Below, in pieces: positions 43,769 through 51,091 of a DNA stretch of 64,000 bases; the stretch's first letter is position 1, and each line of letters begins with the position of its first letter. Under the pieces are notes generated by a model. That model had not been told where the DNA came from. It saw only the letters and a program-made list of their open reading frames with translations, and searched no databases. Source of the stretch: Chryseobacterium gleum (lineage in GTDB: Bacteria; Bacteroidota; Bacteroidia; Flavobacteriales_D; Crocinitomicaceae). The DNA lies in the NCBI GenBank assembly GCA_945897805.1, contig CAMDFX010000010.1, positions 51,455-115,454 of the forward strand. Reading direction: 5' to 3'. A program made the translations under genes and the position numbers.

Positions 43769-45665
43769 TGGTTGTCATTTGATTCAGAATCAAGTCACGG
43801 TTGTAGCGTTGAATTAAGGCTTTTAACCTTTTTTCAAACACTTGACTTTCTTTCTTGTAATAAGAAAGCGAGTCGGGCGTTTCTTTTCTTCTGATCAATG
43901 CACCGTACAAATTTCGTGCCTTATCGTTCGAAAACGTTAATAAATAGTTATTTCTGAAATAATGATAGGTTCCTTCTAGGTAGGTAATCGCTTCATTGTC
44001 ATGTTTTTGATAGTACGAATTGCCTATCGAATAATATTTCTTTTCGATATTCAATAAATCCAATAAAGTGGGTAAAATATCGATGTGCTGGAAAAATTGC
44101 GTTTCCTTTTTGGGCTGAATTAATTTTTTTGGGTGAAAAAACAGAATTGGAATTTTGAACATTTCTGTTCGCTGACTGTAAATCGGACTTGATGTTGCGG
44201 AAGTATGATCGGCACACAAAATGAAAACAGTATTCTCGTACCAAGGTTGTTTTTTGGCCTCTTCGAAAAATTTTCTCAAGCTATAATCTCCGTAATTAAT
44301 CGATTCACAAATTTGCTCTTTTCCTTTCTTCAATTTTCCTTCCATGTGCGGCGGAATGTAGTACGGATGATGCGAAGAAAGCGTGAAAAGCGTTGCGAAA
44401 AATGGCTTTTTATATTTCGACAATTGTTTGGCGGTCCAAGGATTGAAATATTCATCTAAAATCCCCCAAGTTTTGTCGAAATGCGCGTCGTTGTTGTATT
44501 CTTTTCGCCCAAAATATCCGTCAAATCCCGCTTGTGCTGCGAATCCGTCAAATTTCATGGAACCGTTTGTCGCTCCGTGATAGAATCCAGAAACATAGCC
44601 GTTTTCGTGTAAAATTTGGGGCAAAGATTCAATTTTGTTGCTACCATAAGCGGAAGAAATGTAAGGATTATCAAGCAAAGATGGAATCGATGCAATGATG
44701 GAAGGAACGGCTTCAATGGATTTTTTACCGTTGGAAATTCCGTTGGTGAAATACAAACTTTCGCCTGCCAAGGAATCCAAAAATGGCATGTAGGAAATTT
44801 CTGCACCTGCTGCGCCGCACCATTCGTTGCCAAAGCTTTCCAGCATGATAATGACCACATTGGTGTTGTTTGGCAAAATGTGTTGCGGTTGCGAAATGTG
44901 AATAGGGTTGAATAAGCGTTTTTCTTCTGCAAGGGAAAAGTATTTTTTCTGCTCTAGATTTGCTTTGTCGTAAGATTTCAGCATCGTGAAAGGCGTGTTC
45001 AAAACCAGCGCGGTATTTTCCACTCGGGTGAATTGAGATGCATCGATCGGACTAATTGGTTTCAATCCAAATCCTCCGCGTCCAAGCAAAATGAAAAAAG
45101 CCAAAATGCTCAGAAACAGAATGCTGTCTTTGATCCAAAAAGCAGCATTTCCACTAATTTTGCGATTGGTTTTGATTTTGGTTTTGTTATACAACCAATT
45201 GGTGAAGACAAAAAACAGAATCAGGAGCAAAAGCAACAACCAAAAATCGCGTAAAAATGAACCAATTTGTTGCATGAAATCATTTCCAGCACTCAACATC
45301 GTGAATAAATCTATCGTAGATCTTTTGCTGGTATAATTGAAATATTCAACATCAATTAAATTCAATAAAACGACAACGGTATTGATAAATACAAATAGGA
45401 TTTTCAGCCCAAATTGATAGTATTTGTTTTCCCTGAATGGTTGCGGGAAAATCGATAAGATGATGAAAGGTAAACTTACTAAACTGATGGTAACCATATC
45501 AAACCATAGGGCAACAAAAAAATCGTTGAATCCGATATTGGTGAAACTTGGGCTGTTGAAAATGTAGAAAACGACGCGCGTTAGTTGCATGAAAAATAGC
45601 ATAATTCCTAGTCTCATCAACAAAGCTTTGAGATGACTTGGAAGCATATTTTTCAGTTTATTCAT
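43692..45665 (-). CDS. LtaS-type phosphoglycerol transferase (sulfatase fold)
   Basis: A 657-aa membrane enzyme. Five hydrophobic helices cover the first ~205 residues. The sulfatase-fold domain begins with NVVIIMLESFGNEW (metal-ligand Glu), then NGKKSIEAVPSI, where Ser sits at the position of the Thr nucleophile of LtaS, LSSHHPYYIP, and VFILCADHTS (metal-ligand Asp-His). Enzymes of this type move phosphoglycerol from phosphatidylglycerol to an acceptor and leave diacylglycerol. Gram-negative bacteria lack lipoteichoic acid; OpgB-type decoration of a glycan or lipid is more likely. The C-terminal tail overlaps the lipid kinase by 77 bp. Confidence 0.9.
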   Translation of the reverse strand: MNKLKNMLPSHLKALLMRLGIMLFFMQLTRVVFYIFNSPSFTNIGFNDFFVALWFDMVTISLVSLPFIILSIFPQPFRENKYYQFGLKILFVFINTVVVLLNLIDVEYFNYTSKRSTIDLFTMLSAGNDFMQQIGSFLRDFWLLLLLLILFFVFTNWLYNKTKIKTNRKISGNAAFWIKDSILFLSILAFFILLGRGGFGLKPISPIDASQFTRVENTALVLNTPFTMLKSYDKANLEQKKYFSLAEEKRLFNPIHISQPQHILPNNTNVVIIMLESFGNEWCGAAGAEISYMPFLDSLAGESLYFTNGISNGKKSIEAVPSIIASIPSLLDNPYISSAYGSNKIESLPQILHENGYVSGFYHGATNGSMKFDGFAAQAGFDGYFGRKEYNNDAHFDKTWGILDEYFNPWTAKQLSKYKKPFFATLFTLSSHHPYYIPPHMEGKLKKGKEQICESINYGDYSLRKFFEEAKKQPWYENTVFILCADHTSATSSPIYSQRTEMFKIPILFFHPKKLIQPKKETQFFQHIDILPTLLDLLNIEKKYYSIGNSYYQKHDNEAITYLEGTYHYFRNNYLLTFSNDKARNLYGALIRRKETPDSLSYYKKESQVFEKRLKALIQRYNRDLILNQMTTNEKENSLHHQSNIGNRSKKPIAHAD

Positions 45666-45678
45666 GCGTTACTTTTTT

Positions 45679-45686
45679 CAAAAGTA
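45679..45686 (-). promoter_or_regulatory. -7 box of the phosphoglycerol-transferase operon
   Basis: TACTTTTG on the minus strand fits TAnnTTTG, 13 nt before the start codon. No clear -33 element. Confidence 0.4.
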
Positions 45687-45739
45687 GGGACAATTTCTGA
45701 AGATTGTGTTTTTTGTTACAGATTTTTTGGTGAATTTTC

Positions 45740-45770
45740 GCCACGGATTACACAGATTACATGGATTTTT
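45740..45770 (+). repeat. GCCACGGAT-type dispersed repeat, variant copy
   Basis: Begins GCCACGGATTACACAGAT and ends in GGATTTTT. It is a variant of the GCCACGGATGCACGGATT element found at 50336-50388, 50607-50624 and 60984-61001. Confidence 0.55.
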
Positions 45771-45889
45771 TGATGTGAGTTTTTTGCCATTAATTATTTG
45801 CGATGTTGCTACACGGTATCTGGATTTGTGTGAAGTTTTGTTAATTTTTTAATTTAGCGTCAGCTATCAAGTGAAATTTATTCCAAAAA

Positions 45890-48700
45890 TCAATGCGCCT
45901 CCAGCCAATTATCAGCAATTTTGACTTCAACTTCCATCGGAACGACCAATTGAATCGCCTTTTCCATGGCTTCTTTCACCAATTTTGGCATCAATTCTAA
46001 CTCGGATTCATGGACGTCAAAAACCAATTCATCGTGCACTTGAAGCAATAATTTGGATTGCACTTTTTGTTCCGTCATCGCTTTGTCGACGGCTATCATG
46101 GCCAATTTGATGATATCCGCCGCTGAACCTTGGATGGGTGCATTGACGGCATTTCTTTCCGCAAAACCTCTCACAATTGCATTTCCGGAATTGATGTCGG
46201 GCAAATAGCGCCTTCTTTTCATGATGGTTTCCACAAATCCCAATTCGCGCGCATCGTTGATGGCTTTGTCCATGTAGGTTTTGATGGTGTTGAATTGCTC
46301 GAAATAACTGTCGATAATTCCTTTTGCTTCGGTTCGAGAAATTCCCAAATTTTGCGCCAATCCGAAAGCAGATTGACCATAAATGATTCCAAAATTGACC
46401 GCTTTTGCTGCACTTCTTTGGTCTCGAGAAACCTCATTGATTGGTGTGGCAAAAACATTCGAAGCCGTCGCAGCGTGTATATCATGTCCTTGTTGAAAAG
46501 CGGCAATCATATTTGGGTCTTCGCTCAAAGCAGCAATAATTCTTAATTCGATTTGCGAATAATCCGCTGCCATCATTTTGAATTCTGAACCTCTCGAAAT
46601 GAACGCTTTTCGAATTTCTTTTCCTTTGTCCGTTCGAATCGGAATATTTTGCAAATTCGGATTATTGGAACTCAATCGTCCGGTAGCGGTAACCGTTTGC
46701 ATAAAATGCGTGTGCACGCGATTGTCGATTGGGTCAACCAAGGTTGGAAGCGGATCGACATACGTGCTTTTTAATTTCTTATTTTGGCGATAATCCAAGA
46801 TCAAATTGACAATTGGATGGTCGTTTTTGTATTGTTCGAGTGCGTCTTCAGAAGTTTGATATTGACCAGTTTTGGTTTTTTTCGCTTTTGCCGAAATTTT
46901 CATGTGGTCAAAAAGCACTTCACCTAATTGTTTTGGTGAATCAAGATTGAAATCAATCCCCGCCAATGCTTTGATTTCCTTTTCTTTTTCAATCGATTCT
47001 ATTTCCAATTGTTTGGAGAAAAGTCCCAAACTGTCAACATCAATCGCAATACCTTCTTTTTCCATTTTGCGCAAAACACGCATCAAAGGCATTTCCATGT
47101 CGTAGAAAAGTGCTTTCAAATGGTCTTTTTCAATTTCAGGCGCAAAAATTTGTTTCAGTTGCAAAGTGATATCTGCATCTTCGCAAGCATAATCTGAAAC
47201 TTCAGAAGGCTCCAAATCCCTCATATTTCCTTGCGTTTTTCCTTTTTTGCCAATCAAAGTTTCGATGGAAACAGGTTTGTAACGCAAGTAATATTCTGAA
47301 AGAAAATCCATTCCATGTTTCGCTTCTGGTTGAATCAAATAGTGCGCAATCATGGTGTCAAATAAATCTCCTTTGACTTCAATTTTATAATTGTCAAGCA
47401 CTTGAATATCGTATTTCAAGTTGTGACCAATTTTCAAAATCGATTCAGATTCAAAAAACGGGTTGAATTCAGCTAAAATGGTCAACGCATCTGCGCGGTT
47501 TTCGGGGATTACGACGTAAAATCCTTCTCTTTCTCTGAAAGAAAAAGACATTCCTACCAATTCAGCGTGCAAAGATTCAACACTTGTGGTTTCAGTATCG
47601 AAGCAAACTTCTTTTTGTTGAAGCAATAAATCGATCAATTCTTTGCGTTCTTCTGGCGTTGTGATTAAGTGATAACTTGGTTTTTCAGTCGCAATGGTTT
47701 TCAAATCTACCGTTTCAATTGGTTCTTGATTTTCGACCAAACTTTGCGTTCTGAAAAGATCTAATTGTGCTTCAGAATTGGCGCTTTCATTGGTATTTGT
47801 GATTACAATTTCCTCACCAATCACTCTCTTCGCTAGGTTTCTAAATTCCAGTTCTGTGAAAATTTCTTTCACTTTTTCAACGTCTGGTTCACACATGATG
47901 AGCGCATCAGGATTGAACTCAACATCTACATCTAAGATGATTGTAGCCAACATTTTAGAAAGAATTCCTTGTTCAGCAAATTCAATTACATTTTCTTTTT
48001 GCTTGCCTTTCAATTTATCGGCATTGGCAATTAGATTTTCAACTGAGCCAAATTCTTGAATCAATTTTTTGGAAGTTTTTTCGCCAATCCCAGGAATTCC
48101 GGGAATATTATCCGCTGCATCGCCCCAAAGGCCTAAAATATCGATAACTTTGATTGGATCGTCCACTTCAAATTTTTCACAAACTTCAGGCACGCCTAAA
48201 ATCGTCGCAGGATCTCCGCCACGACCGGGTTTGTACATGAAAATTTTATCTGAAACCAACTGACCAAAATCTTTGTCTGGCGTCATCATGTAGGTGTAAT
48301 ATCCTTCTTTTTCAGCAATTTTCGCCAAAGTTCCAATCACATCATCTGCTTCAAAACCTTCTTTCAGCAAGATTGGAATTTGAAAAGCTTCCACGATTTT
48401 TTTGATTGGATCAATCATCGAACGAATATCTTCAGGCATTTCTTGGCGGTGTGCTTTGTAAGCCGCAAAATCCGCTTGTCGATTTGTGGCACCTCCAGGA
48501 GCATCAAAAACCACCGCCATGTGCGTCGGTTGCTCCTTTTTGATAACGTCAATCAACGCGTTTGTAAAACCAAAAGCCGCGGAAGTATTTTGTCCTTTCG
48601 AATTGATTCTGGGGTTTTTAGCAAATGCAAAATACGCCCTGTAAATCAAAGCGAACGCATCAACCAAGAATATTTTTTTATCGTGAACAGCTGAAATCAT
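45890..48700 (-). CDS. polA: DNA polymerase I
   Basis: A 936-aa, complete PolA. The N-terminal 5'-3' exonuclease domain has KIFLVDAFALIYRAYFAF and GFEADDVIGTLA. The 3'-5' exonuclease domain keeps its catalytic residues (FDTETT with Asp368, then IGHNLKYD, and YACEDADIT), so proofreading should be active. Polymerase motifs: A is ADYSQIELR with Asp713, B is RSAAKAVNFGIIYG, C is QVHDELVFD with Asp890. It acts in repair and Okazaki-fragment processing. Single gene; the gap to cysS carries a GC-rich hairpin. Confidence 0.98.
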   Translation of the reverse strand: MISAVHDKKIFLVDAFALIYRAYFAFAKNPRINSKGQNTSAAFGFTNALIDVIKKEQPTHMAVVFDAPGGATNRQADFAAYKAHRQEMPEDIRSMIDPIKKIVEAFQIPILLKEGFEADDVIGTLAKIAEKEGYYTYMMTPDKDFGQLVSDKIFMYKPGRGGDPATILGVPEVCEKFEVDDPIKVIDILGLWGDAADNIPGIPGIGEKTSKKLIQEFGSVENLIANADKLKGKQKENVIEFAEQGILSKMLATIILDVDVEFNPDALIMCEPDVEKVKEIFTELEFRNLAKRVIGEEIVITNTNESANSEAQLDLFRTQSLVENQEPIETVDLKTIATEKPSYHLITTPEERKELIDLLLQQKEVCFDTETTSVESLHAELVGMSFSFREREGFYVVIPENRADALTILAEFNPFFESESILKIGHNLKYDIQVLDNYKIEVKGDLFDTMIAHYLIQPEAKHGMDFLSEYYLRYKPVSIETLIGKKGKTQGNMRDLEPSEVSDYACEDADITLQLKQIFAPEIEKDHLKALFYDMEMPLMRVLRKMEKEGIAIDVDSLGLFSKQLEIESIEKEKEIKALAGIDFNLDSPKQLGEVLFDHMKISAKAKKTKTGQYQTSEDALEQYKNDHPIVNLILDYRQNKKLKSTYVDPLPTLVDPIDNRVHTHFMQTVTATGRLSSNNPNLQNIPIRTDKGKEIRKAFISRGSEFKMMAADYSQIELRIIAALSEDPNMIAAFQQGHDIHAATASNVFATPINEVSRDQRSAAKAVNFGIIYGQSAFGLAQNLGISRTEAKGIIDSYFEQFNTIKTYMDKAINDARELGFVETIMKRRRYLPDINSGNAIVRGFAERNAVNAPIQGSAADIIKLAMIAVDKAMTEQKVQSKLLLQVHDELVFDVHESELELMPKLVKEAMEKAIQLVVPMEVEVKIADNWLEAH

Positions 48701-48732
48701 ATTTTTAAATTTATTGAGTCTTTTACAATCTT

Positions 48733-48758
48733 CCCCCTTTGGAGGGGGACCGAGGGGG
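48733..48758. repeat. CCCCCTTTGGAGGGGG hairpin repeat
   Basis: CCCCC (48733-48737) faces GGGGG (48744-48748), and a second GGGGG (48754-48758) follows, so two alternative hairpins are possible. It lies in the 87-bp gap between polA and cysS. I recall very similar intergenic elements in other Bacteroidota genomes. Confidence 0.55.
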
Positions 48759-48787
48759 AGGACTTATTATAATTGAAAAAGAAAAGA

Positions 48788-50254
48788 TTAACTCCAAGTC
48801 GTCCCTTCTTTTCCGTCTTTCACAACAATTCCTGCTGAGGCAAGTCCGTCGCGAATTTGGTCTGAAGTGGGCCAATCTTTATTTTCTCTCGCTTGTTGGC
48901 GCAATTGCAAAACCAAGTCCATCACCGGAGCCAATTTTGTATTTGACTGCGCTGAAATCGTTTGTAAACCAAGCACATCAAAAACAAATGCGTTCATTTC
49001 GGTGGTCAATTCTTTCAAATCTTGTTTTGATATTGTGGCGTTTCCAATTTTGATGGAATTGATAAATTTTACTGTATCAAACAAGTTTGCAACCAAAATC
49101 GGCGCGTTGAAATCGTCGTTCATTGCAGTGTAAAAACTGGCAATCATTTCTGACACATTGAGAGAAGATTGTTCGTTTGTTGGCAATTTTTCAAGATTTG
49201 ACATCGCTTCCATCAAGCGCTCAAAACCTTTTTCGGCGGCTGTCAAAGCATCACTTGTGAAATCTAAGGTGCTTCTGTAGTGCGCTTGCATGGTGAAAAA
49301 ACGAACAACCGTTGGATCATACGCTTTTTGCAATTGGTCATTTTCTCCTGAAAACATTTCGTTTGGCAACAAGGTATTTCCAGTTGATTTAGACATTTTT
49401 TTGCCGTTCAAAGTCAACATATTTCCATGCATCCAATAATTTACAGGCGATTTACCAGTTGAAGCGCAACCTTGGGCGATTTCACATTCGTGGTGCGGAA
49501 ATTTTAAATCCATTCCACCGCCGTGAATATCAAAATGATCGCCTAAATACTTGGTGCTCATAGCAGAACATTCTAAGTGCCAGCCTGGAAAACCAATTCC
49601 CCACGGTGAAGGCCATTTCATAATGTGTTCTGAGGAAGCATTTTTCCAAAGTGCAAAATCAAGCGGATTTCGTTTTTCGTCTTGTCCGTCCAAATCTCTT
49701 GTGCCGGCGATTAAATCTTCAATTTTTCGTCCAGAAAGTTCTCCGTAAGGATACGTTTCATTGTATTTCAGCACATCAAAATAAACAGAGCCATTGATTT
49801 CATAAGCGAAACCGTTTTGAATGATTTGTTTGATCATTTCAATTTGCTCAATGATGTGCGCCGTTGCCGTTGGTTCGATACTTGGCGGTAAATTGTTGAA
49901 TTTCTGAAGCACATCGTGAAAATCCAAGGTATATTGTTGCACAATTTCCATGGGTTCTAATTGCTCCAAACGCGCTTTTTTGGCAATTTTATCTTCGCCA
50001 GTGTCGGCATCACTTTCCAGGTGACCAACATCGGTAATATTTCGCACATATCGCACTTTGTAGCCCAAATGCAAGAGATAGCGGTAAACCAAATCAAATG
50101 AAATAAATTGCCGACAATTTCCGAGGTGAACGAAATTATAAACTGTTGGTCCACAAACGTATAGTCCAACGAAGTTTTTATTAATGGGAACAAATTTTTC
50201 TTTTTGTCCGCTTAAACTGTTGTAAATAAAAAGTTCACCTTGTTTTGCGTGCAT
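48788..50254 (-). CDS. cysS: Cysteinyl-tRNA synthetase
   Basis: A 488-aa class I synthetase. The HIGH-type motif is [13 protein letters not shown], preceded by the zinc-ligand region YVCGPTVYN; other zinc ligands are in GWHLECSAM and PHHECEIAQ; the KMSKS loop is [12 protein letters not shown]. The open frame extends upstream to 50383, but I start at 50254: the [19 protein letters not shown] beginning fits the family, and the upstream codons run through an intergenic repeat and a -7 box. It charges tRNA-Cys. Confidence 0.96.
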   Translation of the reverse strand: MHAKQGELFIYNSLSGQKEKFVPINKNFVGLYVCGPTVYNFVHLGNCRQFISFDLVYRYLLHLGYKVRYVRNITDVGHLESDADTGEDKIAKKARLEQLEPMEIVQQYTLDFHDVLQKFNNLPPSIEPTATAHIIEQIEMIKQIIQNGFAYEINGSVYFDVLKYNETYPYGELSGRKIEDLIAGTRDLDGQDEKRNPLDFALWKNASSEHIMKWPSPWGIGFPGWHLECSAMSTKYLGDHFDIHGGGMDLKFPHHECEIAQGCASTGKSPVNYWMHGNMLTLNGKKMSKSTGNTLLPNEMFSGENDQLQKAYDPTVVRFFTMQAHYRSTLDFTSDALTAAEKGFERLMEAMSNLEKLPTNEQSSLNVSEMIASFYTAMNDDFNAPILVANLFDTVKFINSIKIGNATISKQDLKELTTEMNAFVFDVLGLQTISAQSNTKLAPVMDLVLQLRQQARENKDWPTSDQIRDGLASAGIVVKDGKEGTTWS

Positions 50255-50279
50255 TTTACAAAAATAAATAGTTGAAGAA

Positions 50280-50287
50280 CAAAGATA
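50280..50287 (-). promoter_or_regulatory. -7 box of cysS
   Basis: TATCTTTG on the minus strand, 25 nt before the chosen start, is a good TAnnTTTG match and supports the shorter cysS start. Confidence 0.55.
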
Positions 50288-50335
50288 AGGATTTTTGTAG
50301 AATGTCTCTCGAGATTCCCTTTGCTTTCTCATTTC

Positions 50336-50388
50336 AATCCGTGCATCCGTGGCAAATCTTTTTTTTTTTAGCCACAGATGCACGGATT
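50336..50388. repeat. Facing copies of the GCCACGGATGCACGGATT element
   Basis: An inverted copy (50336-50353) and a direct copy (50371-50388, one mismatch) form an 18-bp-arm hairpin with a T-rich 17-nt loop. Single copies lie at 50607-50624 (inverted) and 60984-61001 (direct). Confidence 0.75.
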
Positions 50389-50412
50389 TTTATTAATATC
50401 TATTTTACAATA

Positions 50413-50442
50413 GGTGGGGGCGCAATGCATTGCGTCCCCACT
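50413..50442. repeat. GC-rich palindrome centred on GCAATGCATTGC
   Basis: A 30-nt near-perfect palindrome: GTGGGG, GCGCAATGCATTGCGT, CCCCAC, with two G-T pairs. It stands out from the AT-rich surroundings and resembles a repeat I recall from several bacterial phyla. Confidence 0.65.
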
Positions 50443-50506
50443 AAAAACCTATCTCCACTAAAACCTATCTCCACTAAAAAAACCTATCTCCACTAAAAAC
50501 CTGTCC
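50438..50506 (+). repeat. Tandem repeat, four units of CCACTAAAAACCTATCT
   Basis: Units at 50438-50454, 50455-50470, 50471-50489 and 50490-50506. They differ mainly in the length of the A-run (4 to 7), and the last one ends CTGTCC. The array overlaps the end of the GC-rich palindrome by 5 bp. Confidence 0.8.
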
Positions 50507-50515
50507 GCATAACAA

Positions 50516-50535
50516 TTGATGCCGTTAGGCATCAA
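50516..50535. repeat. GATGCCGTTAGGCATC hairpin element, copy 1
   Basis: TTGATGCC and GGCATCAA form a perfect 8-bp stem with loop GTTA. Confidence 0.7.
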
Positions 50536-50568
50536 ATACGGGTAGCTCAGATCTCCCATCTCAAACCC

Positions 50569-50590
50569 TGATGCCGTTAGGTATCAAATT
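50569..50590. repeat. GATGCCGTTAGG element, copy 2
   Basis: TGATGCCGTTAGGTATCAAA, one base different from copy 1 in the core. A third copy lies at 61015-61034, on the far side of the giant surface gene. Confidence 0.7.
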
Positions 50591-50606
50591 CCCTAAATTC
50601 CCATTC

Positions 50607-50624
50607 AATCCGTGCATCCGTGGC
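50607..50624 (-). repeat. GCCACGGATGCACGGATT element, inverted copy
   Basis: Exact reverse complement of the element, followed by AAACC and a T-run, like the copy at 50336-50353. Confidence 0.75.
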
Positions 50625-50722
50625 AAACCTTTTTTTAAAACTTATCGTCAATTATTATGTAAATTCTTTTTTTAATCTAAATTTGACACATTTTAAATAT
50701 AAATATTCATTGGGAATACCTA

Positions 50723-50751
50723 TTTGTTCAATAAAAGTATATTTTTGTTCA
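50723..50751 (-). promoter_or_regulatory. Two TGAACAAA sites upstream of the giant gene
   Basis: TTTGTTCA (reverse of TGAACAAA) at 50723-50730 and 50744-50751, 21 bp apart, about 230 bp upstream of the predicted promoter. Compare 5542-5569, where the same motif is spaced 20 bp. Confidence 0.35.
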
Positions 50752-50955
50752 TTCATTGTCATGTTAAATAATGATTAAATTAATTTAGTAGACTGTATTA
50801 TGGGTAGCTTTCAAAATGAATTAAATGAGATGTTTTTAAAATAAGCATATTTTTTTAAACCATTTACTGTTAATAATCGTTTTTTAATGATAGTGATTTG
50901 AAAATAGTGATTTATAATTAGATTAATTTAACACAGGACCTTATATACAACAACT

Positions 50956-50984
50956 TTTGTTAATGCATTTACGCATTACATTTG
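50956..50984 (+). promoter_or_regulatory. Promoter of the giant surface protein gene
   Basis: TTTG (50956-50959) and TACATTTG (50977-50984) with 17 bp between them, a good Bacteroidota promoter. It predicts a leader of about 100 nt. Confidence 0.6.
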
Positions 50985-51091
50985 AAATAAGAAAAACAAA
51001 CTCGCATGAAGTTACTTGTTTAACTGATTGAAGGTTTTAGATAATAAATAACAAAACGATTTTTAAGCTTAGCAGCAAAAAAACAAAAACT

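Larger units (their letters stand above)
50255..51091. other. 837-bp repeat-rich gap upstream of the giant surface gene
   Basis: No gene. From left to right: the cysS -7 box; a hairpin made of two facing copies of the GCCACGGATGCACGGATT element; a GC-rich palindrome; four tandem 16-19-bp units; two copies of a GATGCCGTTAGG element; another GCCACGGAT element; two TTTGTTCA motifs 21 bp apart; and a strong promoter for the giant gene. The right half is very AT-rich. Confidence 0.6.

Noticed and set aside
50255..50383. 43-codon N-terminal extension of the cysS frame
   Set aside because: It crosses a good -7 box and an intergenic repeat arm and does not resemble cysteinyl-tRNA synthetases; the start at 50254 fits the family.
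50438..50506. CRISPR-like array
   Set aside because: Units of 16-19 bp are directly adjacent with no spacers, and no cas genes are in the window.
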